Shown piece by piece: positions 1-7,557 of a stretch of 43,955 bases of DNA. The notes under the pieces are model-generated. The model made no database searches, had not been told where the DNA came from, and saw only the letters and a list, made by a program, of their open reading frames with translations. The stretch comes from Anaerolineae bacterium (GTDB lineage: Bacteria; Pseudomonadota; Alphaproteobacteria; DSM-16000; Inquilinaceae): the NCBI GenBank assembly GCA_028285185.1, contig JANQQD010000218.1, positions 1 through 43,955 on the forward strand, read 5' to 3'. Position numbers and translations under genes: made by a program. Within the stretch, counting starts at the first letter, position 1; each line of letters starts with the position of its first letter.

Positions 1-89
1 ATGATCTGCTCCTCCGTGAACCGGCTCTTCCGCATCGTCCGTCTCCTCTGGTGACGGACTCCCCTTATAACCGAGGGATCAATCGGGGC

Positions 90-632
90 TCACACCAGAG
101 GTATTCGCATATTTCTGCCATCTGGCCCCCGATGTACCCTGCCTAAAATATCGAAATGCGCTCCACGTACCGGACAAAACCAAGCGTCAAAGTCACCCTC
201 TCCATACATCGCAACGGACCCAAAAGGGCCGCAAATGCCCTCAACTACTAGAAACGTGCCCTCAGCTTCAAACGTCCGATTTGCCACCGTAGCTTGTGCC
301 CCATCAGACAGATTGGTATTTCGCGCATTCGGATCTGTGAGGTCTGCGACCGCCACCGATTGTGCATCCCGTAGTTGCTCATCGGTCAGCTTCAGCGCAA
401 AAATCAAACGTCCTTCGTAGACGATGGAAAGTGGCTCACCCGGCTCTAGCGAGCCTAAATCGACCTTTGTGGCCCAACGATCAGGTGGCCAGGGTGCCGC
501 TGGTGACATGGTTTTCAAGAGTACGAACGCTGCGCTACCTGCCATAAGTACAGCCATGGCGAATGCCAGGTAGGTCAAGAAGCCGCGCTGGTGGGAGCGG
601 GCCGCATCGCATCTTGAACCATCTTCATTCAT
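90..632 (-). CDS. Rieske-like protein (PetA paralogue) lacking most cluster-site residues
   Basis: Divergent 180-aa paralogue of the Rieske subunit of cytochrome bc1. The framework is clear: one N-terminal membrane helix (about residues 19-40), then VDLGSLEPG, PNARNTNL, ANRTFEAEG and the two cluster loops. The cluster chemistry is gone. Loop 1 reads CGPFGS (134-139) where the family has CTHLGC, and loop 2 reads CPVRG (153-157) where it has CPCHG. Both His ligands (now Pro136, Arg156) and both disulfide cysteines (now Ser139, Val155) are lost, while the two Cys ligands (134, 153) remain. The Tat motif RRDFL has become QRGFL, and the chain ends about 12 residues early. Start 632 was chosen because it puts the helix at the usual distance; upstream codons belong to a repeat. 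No petB or petC adjoins. It may be a non-redox paralogue or a gene in decay; the intact frame argues for some constraint. Confidence 0.78.
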   Translation of the reverse strand: MNEDGSRCDAARSHQRGFLTYLAFAMAVLMAGSAAFVLLKTMSPAAPWPPDRWATKVDLGSLEPGEPLSIVYEGRLIFALKLTDEQLRDAQSVAVADLTDPNARNTNLSDGAQATVANRTFEAEGTFLVVEGICGPFGSVAMYGEGDFDAWFCPVRGAHFDILGRVHRGPDGRNMRIPLV

Positions 633-652
633 TTGAAGCTCATCTAAACCGG

Positions 653-763
653 GATTCCCCACGTGGCGACCTTGTACGACGTCGATCGTCGCTCGATGAC
701 CGTTGGGATGCAAACGGCGAGGCAACGGGCGTGACGGAAATGGTCCTGAACGGGCTTGATGAC
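653..763 (-). repeat. Repeat R1, copy 1
   Basis: About 110 bp that recurs at 2897-3003 in the same orientation, roughly 85% identical by eye. The best conserved stretch holds ccccacgtggcgacctt and gatgaccgttgggatgcaa. It lies 20 bp upstream of the minus-strand Rieske-like gene; copy 2 lies 47 bp upstream of minus-strand trhA. It may be a mobile-element remnant or a duplicated upstream region. No transposase is recognisable. Confidence 0.7.
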
Positions 764-1304
764 GGACTTCTCATCGGAGATCAGCGTGGCGCGGTCGACC
801 TTGCAGGAATTCGCGCGCACTCTACCCCTCATCGCGGCCCTGGGATTAACGCGCCGCCGGCTCATCCCGGTGCAAGCCTTGGTTTGAGCCGGTCGATGCG
901 ATCAGGGATGTCGGCAAACAGGTCACGCGGAGCGGCGAACTCGGCCAGTTGGGACATGAGAGGTCCGATTTCGTGGACACGACGACGGGTGCAACGACCG
1001 GCAGGAATTGGGCCGACTCCGCCGTTCCAGCTCAAGATGTTTGCGGCAGCCTGACCTTGAGTAGCGGACCATGATCCACCTCGGCCGCTCCGGCAGGCCA
1101 TAGTGACGAGCGTCACTGCGTGAGAGCGCGTCCGACCCGATCATCAATTTGCACTTGAGCAAAATGCGCGCCGGCGAGCTTCCAAGCGCCATACAGCCCG
1201 GGAACGGAACCTTCGCAGCCTGAAAATCGTGACTCATACTTGCAGAGTCTGGCTGCTCATTTGTGTCAGAAGATCGCCGATTTACAATGATGGAGCGACA
1301 AGCG
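764..1304. other. Intergenic, no convincing gene
   Basis: Short frames occur on both strands, but none has a plausible ribosome site together with recognisable protein features. The stretch reads like relic or mobile-element DNA between repeat R1 and the secreted-protein gene. No clear promoter or terminator was found. Confidence 0.5.
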
Positions 1305-1811
1305 ATGCGCACCTTTTTCCTGGCATTGCCAATCTGCATCTGCTCAACACCCGCGTACTCTCAGGGCATTTGGAATGAGACGGGCCTTATGCCGGGTATT
1401 TCGATCGAAGAAACTCGTAATATACTGGCAGGTCTCGGCGATGATGCGGCTGACTGGCCAATCGGAATTGATGATGCGCAGTCGATTATCGTAACGAGCG
1501 AAACTCACGGAGCCCTCATTACTACGATTTTGTGTGGAGATATTCTTTACAGAGTGCAGTATGAAATTGAAGGTGGTCTACATTCATTTGCCCAGGAGCG
1601 CGAGTATATTGCAAAATTATTTGGAGATCATTCAGGAATTGAGAACGAACAAATCCTGGTTGATAGAGATAATACTTTAACATTTGTGACGAATATCTGG
1701 GAGAATGAAGACGATGAAATCATAGTTGGATTGGGGCAGGTCAATGATGAACCCGTCCATACTGTCCTAGATATTCGTCGACCGTCCTTAAGCTGTATTG
1801 AGGGATGGTAG
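1305..1811 (+). CDS. Secreted hypothetical protein
   Basis: A 168-aa protein with a Sec signal peptide (MRTFFLALPICICSTPAYS, cleavage probably after Ala18 or Ser19), so probably periplasmic. The mature part is acidic, with two cysteines (in LCGD and SCIEG) that could form a disulfide. I recognise no family. Start 1305 was chosen because GGAG at 1292-1295 is 9 nt upstream and the signal peptide begins there; the frame stays open upstream to 1263. Its bases are AT-richer than the neighbourhood, with many ATA, AAT and GAA codons, which hints at acquisition by transfer. It stands alone between two R1 copies, with no operon partner. Confidence 0.65.
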   Translation: MRTFFLALPICICSTPAYSQGIWNETGLMPGISIEETRNILAGLGDDAADWPIGIDDAQSIIVTSETHGALITTILCGDILYRVQYEIEGGLHSFAQEREYIAKLFGDHSGIENEQILVDRDNTLTFVTNIWENEDDEIIVGLGQVNDEPVHTVLDIRRPSLSCIEGW

Positions 1812-2141
1812 CCCCAAATCGTTGAACTATGCACGTTCAGTCAGTGAACGGCCCCACGGGGCGTGCTCGTCGCCATGGTTGTCCGCAGCAGATCTTGGCG
1901 CCGCTGTCAGCTCGGCCGGCGATGCCAATCCTGCGAGCAAAAAGGGCCGGTAGAGCTCTCATCAACCCTGGCCGGCACACTTCTGCCGGATCGGCACCTC
2001 GCCAGCTACGGCAGGACTGGCTCCGACTGCAGACAGTGCCGATGCAGGTTCGGATGGCTCAAGTTGACCCTGAGCGATCTTGACCGGGATTGCCCATCTC
2101 GGGCCGCATCCGGCAGATTTTGTTGATTTGGCCGGTCTTCC
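1812..2141. other. Intergenic, no gene seen
   Basis: The 330 bp between a plus-strand stop and the minus-strand trhA stop. Overlapping frames of 84-87 codons exist, but they lack ribosome sites and look compositionally random. No strong terminator hairpin was found. Confidence 0.5.
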
Positions 2142-2849
2142 TCAGGCCGCAGCGGGCAGCGCGTAGGCGGCGATTGCGATGAAGTGGGTCACACTGCCAG
2201 CGAGCACGAAGCCGTGCCAGATGGCGTGGCTGAACGGGAGCCGCCGCCAGACGTAGAACACCAGACCGCCAGTGTAGCAGAGCCCGCCGGCGACCAGCAG
2301 CCAGACGCCGCCCGCATCCATGCTTTCATAGAGCGTGCCGCCCCAGGCGAAGGCGAGCCAACCCATACCGAGGAAAACCGGGATCAAAGCCCAGTGCAGG
2401 TCGCCGGCCCAAAGCCTCGCGGTGATGCCTGCAACCGCCATCCCCCAGATCACGCCGAACAGCACCCAGCCGTCGGTCACCGGGAACACCACCAGCGCCA
2501 CCGGCGTGTAGGTGCCGGCGATGAGCAGGAAGATCGAGCAGTGGTCCATCGCCAGGAAAAAGCGCTTGGTCCGCGCATGCCAAACGCCGTGGTAAAGGCT
2601 GGACGAGAAGAAGACGAGGAACAGGGTCACGCCATAGACGGCGCAGGCGACCACCGCCTTGGCATCGCCAGTGTCGGCGGCGAGCACGACCACCAGCGCG
2701 AGCGCCGCCCCCGCCAGCACGGCGGCGATGCCGTGGACGATGGTGTTGGCCAGCTCCTCGTAGAGGCTGTGCCCGTGCGCCTCGATCCGGGCACGGATGT
2801 GACTGTGGGATAGCGGAGAGGACGAGGAGCGTGCGGAAGAACTCATCAC
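2142..2849 (-). CDS. trhA: TrhA/hemolysin III family membrane protein (PAQR superfamily)
   Basis: A 235-aa seven-helix membrane protein of the hemolysin III/TrhA group, bacterial relatives of adiponectin receptors. Family hallmarks are visible in order: an N-terminal EELANTIVHG segment, SSLYHGVW after the second helix, DHCSIFLLIAGTYTP in the third, and the C-terminal AIWHGFVLAGSVTHF. The His and Asp residues in the second, third and last motifs match the proposed metal site of the superfamily. Family members are linked to membrane-lipid homeostasis; haemolysis is a historical label. Length is typical (about 210-240 aa). Two adjacent Met codons can serve as start; the first is used here. The serine-rich N-terminus is longer than usual. 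Repeat R1 copy 2 lies 47 bp upstream. Confidence 0.92.
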   Translation of the reverse strand: MMSSSARSSSSPLSHSHIRARIEAHGHSLYEELANTIVHGIAAVLAGAALALVVVLAADTGDAKAVVACAVYGVTLFLVFFSSSLYHGVWHARTKRFFLAMDHCSIFLLIAGTYTPVALVVFPVTDGWVLFGVIWGMAVAGITARLWAGDLHWALIPVFLGMGWLAFAWGGTLYESMDAGGVWLLVAGGLCYTGGLVFYVWRRLPFSHAIWHGFVLAGSVTHFIAIAAYALPAAA

Positions 2850-2896
2850 GTTGGCGGTCCACGCTGCCGGACACGCTGCCGACTGCTCTTACCTGC

Positions 2897-3003
2897 GATT
2901 CCCCACGTGGCGACCTTGGGCGACGTCGATCCTCACTCGATGACCGTTGGGATGCAACAGGCGAGGCATCGGGGGGACGGAAACGGTCCCGAACAGGCAT
3001 GAC
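2897..3003 (-). repeat. Repeat R1, copy 2
   Basis: Direct copy of the repeat at 653-763. It starts with the same gattccccacgtggcgacc block and keeps the gatgaccgttgggatgcaa core, then diverges with small indels. It lies immediately upstream of trhA on the minus strand. The two copies flank the secreted-protein gene and trhA as direct repeats about 2.2 kb apart. Confidence 0.7.
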
Positions 3004-3087
3004 ACCGGACCGCCTCCAGTTCCCTCGGGGAACCTGATCTGTCCCGTGCCGATATGTCGGTATTGGCGCCCTACGGATCGGCCGTTC

Positions 3088-3232
3088 TTGGCACGAGGCG
3101 GTCGGTTCCATCGTTCGGTTCATATCCAGTCTACCTCCGGAAGCCGCCTCGCGAAGTTTTTGAGACTATTCGACCGCAGTGCGGGGCAGACCGGTCACGA
3201 TCGGTTCCGCAGGACCGACCGCCTCGCGCCAA
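3088..3232. repeat. 145-bp MITE-like element, copy A
   Basis: A 145-bp element with terminal inverted repeats: the left end ttggcacgaggcggtcggt matches the reverse complement of the right end (3213-3232) at about 18 of 20 positions. A second copy of identical length, about 90% identical, sits at 19484-19628. It is too small to code for a transposase, which fits a MITE or other palindrome-ended intergenic repeat. No target duplication is obvious. Confidence 0.72.
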
Positions 3233-3540
3233 CAGCTGTCGGCTCCGTGCTGGCAGGGATTTCTGGATCGGTGACGGCCGGCTGGTCGGAGCGCGAGCGT
3301 CCGGTCCGGGCGCTCTGGCCGACGGCTGGGGGTGCCTGCTACGCTCAACGCTGTTGAGCGGAAAGCGTCCGGTCTGTGTACCCTCGCGCCGTGGAGCACG
3401 TGTCCGCTAAGCTCTAGGGGCTGTACGATCTGTGTTCAACCCACTCGATCAGGGCACCCAGACAAGGCGGTCACGCTTCAGCATGTAATTGGCGTATTAT
3501 TGATTTGACGCTTGAGGAGGACTTGCAAGGATCGCCAGCG
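3233..3540. other. Intergenic, no gene seen
   Basis: About 300 bp between the MITE-like element and the next plus-strand gene. It contains several near-repeats of cgtccggtc and a possible AT-rich upstream region around 3484-3506, but no promoter I can call with confidence. Confidence 0.4.
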
Positions 3541-3915
3541 ATGCGATTTGAGAGCAACACCATCGGCAATGTCGAAGCATCAAGTGAAGACGATATACTC
3601 AGAGCATTCGAGAGCCGAGAATCCTACGACATCGCCGATTGGCCGGGCAACGTTTATGCCTTGCTCGCCGACGACGGTACCGTACTATCAGCAGTGTCTG
3701 GTTCCCATTTCAAAGATTTTGCACTGGCGATTACCGACCCAAATGGCACCCGTCAGGAAGGCAGTCGTCTGATGCTGGCAGATGAGGTCTTGGAGATCTT
3801 CATCAAATTCCGCAACGGTGACCGCACTTGGATCTCGGCAGAGACTTGGCGGGAGCGCCCTACGGGCATGCTGCAGCGCCTGCTATCGCGGGTCTTTTCG
3901 GGGGGCGCGCGGTGA
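3541..3915 (+). CDS. Hypothetical protein, 124 aa
   Basis: A small soluble acidic-to-neutral protein with no signal peptide or membrane segment. The body looks like an alpha/beta fold with strands around NVYALLADDG, FALAITDP and ISAETW and a helix around LADEVLEIFIKF. The general shape (a Gly/Asp-rich strand, then a helix and an xxxWISAETW strand) recalls some small immunity-type proteins, but I cannot assign a family. Start 3541 was preferred because AAGGA at 3527-3531 is 9 nt upstream; a TTG at 3505 is the longer alternative. The neighbour at 4145 is on the same strand 230 bp away and need not be co-transcribed. Confidence 0.55.
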   Translation: MRFESNTIGNVEASSEDDILRAFESRESYDIADWPGNVYALLADDGTVLSAVSGSHFKDFALAITDPNGTRQEGSRLMLADEVLEIFIKFRNGDRTWISAETWRERPTGMLQRLLSRVFSGGAR

Positions 3916-4144
3916 AAGGCTGACCGTCCGGCGAGCCCCCTCCGGGCTCAGGCGTTCTGGGCCGGTTACGCTACCTGAGCAGCGTAACCGGCTCACGCGG
4001 CGCTCGACCAGGGCACCTTCGCCGGACCGTCACCCAAGCGCTACGATACGAGCGCATAGTAGATGGCTCCATGCCCAACCGCCCAGAGCAGTTTAGCGGG
4101 GCGCTGGTCATGGTTTCGGTCAGGACGGTGGATGAGGGAATAAC

Positions 4145-4414
4145 GTGGCGGACAAATCTGACAGTAGCAGTCAATCTGAGACGATCGAGATTTCGGCCGC
4201 TGACTTGGCTGAACTGCGCCAAAAAGCAGAACGATTTGACGAGGCCATCCTCTACATCTTCATGATGATGAATGATGGCGCGATTCTGAACGAAGCTGGA
4301 GAGGTGCCGGCGGATGAGGCAATGCGATATGCCTGGGATGCGGTCAACCTCGTCAAGCTGCTCAGGGGCGATCCTCAGCGCCCATATGATCTGAATGAGA
4401 AGCCTCAAATCTAG
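4145..4414 (+). CDS. Hypothetical protein, 89 aa
   Basis: A small protein starting at GTG 4145, with a purine-rich gaggga site 5 nt upstream. The first 12 residues are Ser-rich and probably disordered. They are followed by a predicted helix (DLAELRQKAERFDEAILYIFMMMND) and a second helical part (DEAMRYAWDAVNLVKLLRG), suggesting a small helical bundle, perhaps dimeric. There are no cysteines, no signal peptide and no recognised family. A helix-turn-helix is not evident. It is isolated from other genes. Confidence 0.5.
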   Translation: MADKSDSSSQSETIEISAADLAELRQKAERFDEAILYIFMMMNDGAILNEAGEVPADEAMRYAWDAVNLVKLLRGDPQRPYDLNEKPQI

Positions 4415-4669
4415 AAAGCATCCGTATTAGCTGTAATTCTGAGGTTTGTGTGACCATTGCGGTCCTTCTCTCAAGCGAACATCAGAGCGCGATCGGTGTT
4501 TCACCCGTCTTCGCGCCTTCGCCAGACGGTCACCGAGGGGAAGCCTTCTTGGGGTACGCTGGCGATGGCCCGCTATCGGAGGTCATGTGGCCCTTCCAGG
4601 CCACCAGCAGGATAACGGCAGTGTGCCAGTAGCCGAACTCGCCTACTCCTCTAGCTCTCCGCTGAGGTT

Positions 4670-6133
4670 ATGTTCGCCATTCTTCTGCTCGTCAGAGGGA
4701 AACCGAGGCCATCATTAGTTGGAAGGATTAGCGCTGTGGGGCCCCTAGCATCCGAAACGGTGGTTCCCTTGGCCGCTAGGCAGCTGGTCCGGGAACGGCT
4801 GGAGAGCCGCACCGAAAGCGCGTTTTCGGAGGAAGAGCGCCAGGGACTGATGCTTGCCGCCAAGACGCGGACGATTGCGCTCGCGGTGGTTCTACTTTGG
4901 CAGATTGTCGACAACCCGCTCAGCGGGCTGGCTTATGTCTATGAGCTGTCGCTCTTCGCCGCGTTCGGTATTCTCGGCATCATGCAGTATTATTGCGCCC
5001 GCACCCGCTTCCACATGAACAGTCTAAAGTATTTATTTGTATTTGCAGACTGCGCATTGCTGGCCCTTGTCTTGCTCTTCGGCAACCCGTTTTGGGACTA
5101 TGAGGTTCCAGCTGCTTTCACCATGCACAGCAGCCGGTTCTCCTTCTTCTTTATCTTCCTGATGCAATCGGCATTTAGCCTGAGGCCGCGCCTGGTGCTC
5201 TGGTGCGGCGCCTGTATCGTGCTGGCGCGGACAGGGATGCTGCTCTGGGTCGTAGGTCGTCCGGGCGTGTCCACCAATCTCGACCTGCCCGAGCTGACAC
5301 CGCAGGCCCTGATCGAAGCTGCCTCCGATCCCAACTTCGTCCTCCTCGGGCACTGGGCAATCGAGGTCATCGTCACCCTGATCATCGCCGCCGGCCTCGC
5401 CAGCGTTGTGGTTCGATCGCGGCGTCTGGTACAGAATCGGTCCCTGGCTGAGCGTGCTAGGGCCAATCTAGCACGCTACTTCTCTCCCAACGTCGTTGAC
5501 CGGCTAAGTGGCGCGCATGAGGCCCTTGGCGCGGTGCGAGAGCAGCATGTCGCCGTCCTGTTCGCGGACATCGTGGACTTCACGGGGCTGTGCGAAAGAG
5601 AATCGCCGGACAGCGTGGTCGCCTTGCTGCGCAGCTACCACGATCGTCTCGGGCAGGCCATCTTCGATAATGGTGGAACACTGGACAAGTACTTGGGCGA
5701 CGGACTGATGGCGACCTTCGGCACGCCGGAGACGGGCCCACACGACGCACAGAGTGCCCTTCGCTGCGCGCTGGACATGATTGCGGCACTCGACGCCTGG
5801 AATGTCGAACGCATCGCGGCGGGTAGAGGGTCGGTGCGGGTCGGGATCGGGCTTCACTATGGACCGGTGATCGCCGGCGATATCGGCAACGAGCGCCGCC
5901 TTGAGTACAGCGTCATCGGCGATACGGTGAACATCGCCAATCGCCTGGAACGGCTGACGCGCAGCTTGGGCACAGCCCTTGTGGTCAGTGACGGCTTGGT
6001 CAAGGCCATCGACCGCGAGAGCGATGACGGCAAGACTCTTGTACAGGGTCTCTCAGATGCCGGAGTCCAGAAGATCCGCGGACGGGACGCAGGGGTGCAT
6101 GTCTGGATCCTCAGTACCGCCGAGCCACCATGA
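4670..6133 (+). CDS. Membrane class III adenylate cyclase
   Basis: Converts ATP to cAMP at the inner membrane. Residues about 65-250 carry roughly six hydrophobic helices forming an integral membrane sensor of unassigned type; a C-terminal class III cyclase domain (about 290-480) follows a short linker. Catalytic residues are intact: metal-binding Asp300 (in LFADIVDFTG) and Asp344 (in YLGDG), adenine-selecting Lys340 (LDKYLGDG) and Asp418 (SVIGDTVN), and transition-state Asn421 and Arg425 (NIANRLE). Lys plus Asp at the selecting positions argues for ATP over GTP. The first 25-30 residues may not be translated; a GTG near 4737 is an alternative start. It is monocistronic, with 450 bp to the next gene. 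What the membrane part senses is unknown. Confidence 0.9.
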   Translation: MFAILLLVRGKPRPSLVGRISAVGPLASETVVPLAARQLVRERLESRTESAFSEEERQGLMLAAKTRTIALAVVLLWQIVDNPLSGLAYVYELSLFAAFGILGIMQYYCARTRFHMNSLKYLFVFADCALLALVLLFGNPFWDYEVPAAFTMHSSRFSFFFIFLMQSAFSLRPRLVLWCGACIVLARTGMLLWVVGRPGVSTNLDLPELTPQALIEAASDPNFVLLGHWAIEVIVTLIIAAGLASVVVRSRRLVQNRSLAERARANLARYFSPNVVDRLSGAHEALGAVREQHVAVLFADIVDFTGLCERESPDSVVALLRSYHDRLGQAIFDNGGTLDKYLGDGLMATFGTPETGPHDAQSALRCALDMIAALDAWNVERIAAGRGSVRVGIGLHYGPVIAGDIGNERRLEYSVIGDTVNIANRLERLTRSLGTALVVSDGLVKAIDRESDDGKTLVQGLSDAGVQKIRGRDAGVHVWILSTAEPP

Positions 6134-6590
6134 CCACGCGGTTCCATGCGACACCGAAGGCCCGACTGCATGATGCCGACCGTGCGGGCGGCAGAGTGGG
6201 TGCTGTAGCGGGGCCCATGATCCCGTCGTCGAGACTGGCGGCGAGATGTCCATTCTCGGCAAATGTGTGTTTAGTAGTCGAAGCGATTCTGGAGTTTCGG
6301 TTCGGCTCAAAGCGGTCTTTCGCCGCACCTTGAGCGCCATTCGGAGTGTGTGTGCGCTTGCGAGATTTCGATAGCCAGGCGATCGTCTTCCTGTGAATTA
6401 AGGCCGGCGTCGGCTTGCAATCGAACGACCGGCGGCAACTTCGGAACTCCCCTCGATCGGCGGCCTTAGACTGATCCGAGTCAATGAAAGCGTAACCTAT
6501 CTCTTGGTACATTCACGCTGACTTTCCTCAACGCCGAGAAAGCCACAAAGACACAGGCGTTCGGATCGCGCCGCCGGGAGGAACATGCGG
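6134..6590. promoter_or_regulatory. Upstream region of the nfn-kor operon
   Basis: The 457 bp between the cyclase stop and nfnA, the only place for the promoter of the five-gene operon. No gene is supported. GGAGGA at 6577-6582 is the ribosome site and lies 8 nt before ATG 6591. I could not identify a -35/-10 or sigma-54 pair with confidence. Confidence 0.45.
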
Positions 6591-7556
6591 ATGGCAACTT
6601 CCAGGGACCAGAGTGAGACGGTGTCCACCGGTCCGTCTCAAAACCCACAGACCAGCGCAGACGGATTGGTGGGCACCGGGTTTCCCATTCTTGCGCGGGC
6701 GGATTTCTCGGATACGACGTTTCTGTTGGACATCCATCACCCGATGATGGCTCGGGCCGCGCGGCCGGGGCAGTTCGTCATCGTGATGGTGGACGACCAC
6801 GGCGAACGGATCCCTCTGACCATCGCCGACTTCGATGTTGAGAGAGGCACCGTGACGCTGGTGGTGCAGGCGGTCGGCAAGTCCAGCCGCGAGATGCAGG
6901 CACGGTGCCGCGTTGGCGAGACGCTCTTGGGCATGGTCGGGCCGATGGGCATGCCGAGCGAGATCTCCGACGCGCGCAAGGTCATCTGCGTCGGCGGGGG
7001 GCTAGGCGTCGCTCCGATCTACCCGCAGGCGCGCGCCTTCAAGCAGGCCGGCGCCCATGTCATCGGCGTGGTCGGCTTCCGCAGCGCGAACCTCGTCTTC
7101 TGGGAGGAAAAGTTCCGCGACGTCTGCGACGAGTTCGTGATCTGCACCGACGACGGCTCCGCCGGGATCAGGGGGCTGGTGACCGACGGTGTCGAGGCGA
7201 AGATCGCCGAGCACGGGGATATCGACGAGGTCGTCGCGATCGGCCCGCCGGTGATGATGCAGGCCTGCGCCGAGGCGACACGGCCGCACGGGATCAAGAC
7301 GATGGTCAGCCTCAACCCGATCATGGTCGACGGTACCGGCATGTGCGGCGGCTGCCGGGTCAGGGTCGCGGGGCGCGTGAAGTTCGCCTGCGTGGACGGG
7401 CCGGACTTCGATGGCCACGCGGTGGATTTCGACGATCTGATGACGCGGCTGAAGCGCTACCGGCCGCAGGAGCAGGAAGCGATGGAGCGTTGGTCGGAGA
7501 GCTGTCGGCGCCTGGACATGGAGCCGGCCGGCACCGCAGGGCAGGAGGCGATCTGA
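6591..7556 (+). CDS. nfnA: NfnA-type ferredoxin-NAD(P)+ reductase small subunit
   Basis: A 321-aa flavoprotein of the NfnA (NfnS) group, related to dihydroorotate dehydrogenase electron-transfer subunits. In NfnAB it takes or gives electrons to NAD(H) through FAD and a [2Fe-2S] cluster. Visible in order: a FAD-binding barrel with RPGQFVIVM and RIPLTIADFD, an NAD-binding part with VGGGLGVAPIYPQ, and the C-terminal cluster motif DGTGMCGGCR followed by FACVDGP, giving three Cys plus the Asp known as a ligand in characterised NfnA. Start 6591 is preferred over 6585 because GGAGGA is 8 nt away instead of 2. About 25 N-terminal residues are extra for the family. It ends one base before nfnB and leads the operon. 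Confidence 0.88.
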   Translation: MATSRDQSETVSTGPSQNPQTSADGLVGTGFPILARADFSDTTFLLDIHHPMMARAARPGQFVIVMVDDHGERIPLTIADFDVERGTVTLVVQAVGKSSREMQARCRVGETLLGMVGPMGMPSEISDARKVICVGGGLGVAPIYPQARAFKQAGAHVIGVVGFRSANLVFWEEKFRDVCDEFVICTDDGSAGIRGLVTDGVEAKIAEHGDIDEVVAIGPPVMMQACAEATRPHGIKTMVSLNPIMVDGTGMCGGCRVRVAGRVKFACVDGPDFDGHAVDFDDLMTRLKRYRPQEQEAMERWSESCRRLDMEPAGTAGQEAI

Positions 7557-7557
7557 T

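Noticed and set aside
862..1339. Minus-strand frames of 84 and 138 codons upstream of the secreted-protein gene
   Set aside because: No ribosome site, no recognisable family, and they overlap each other and the gene at 1305.
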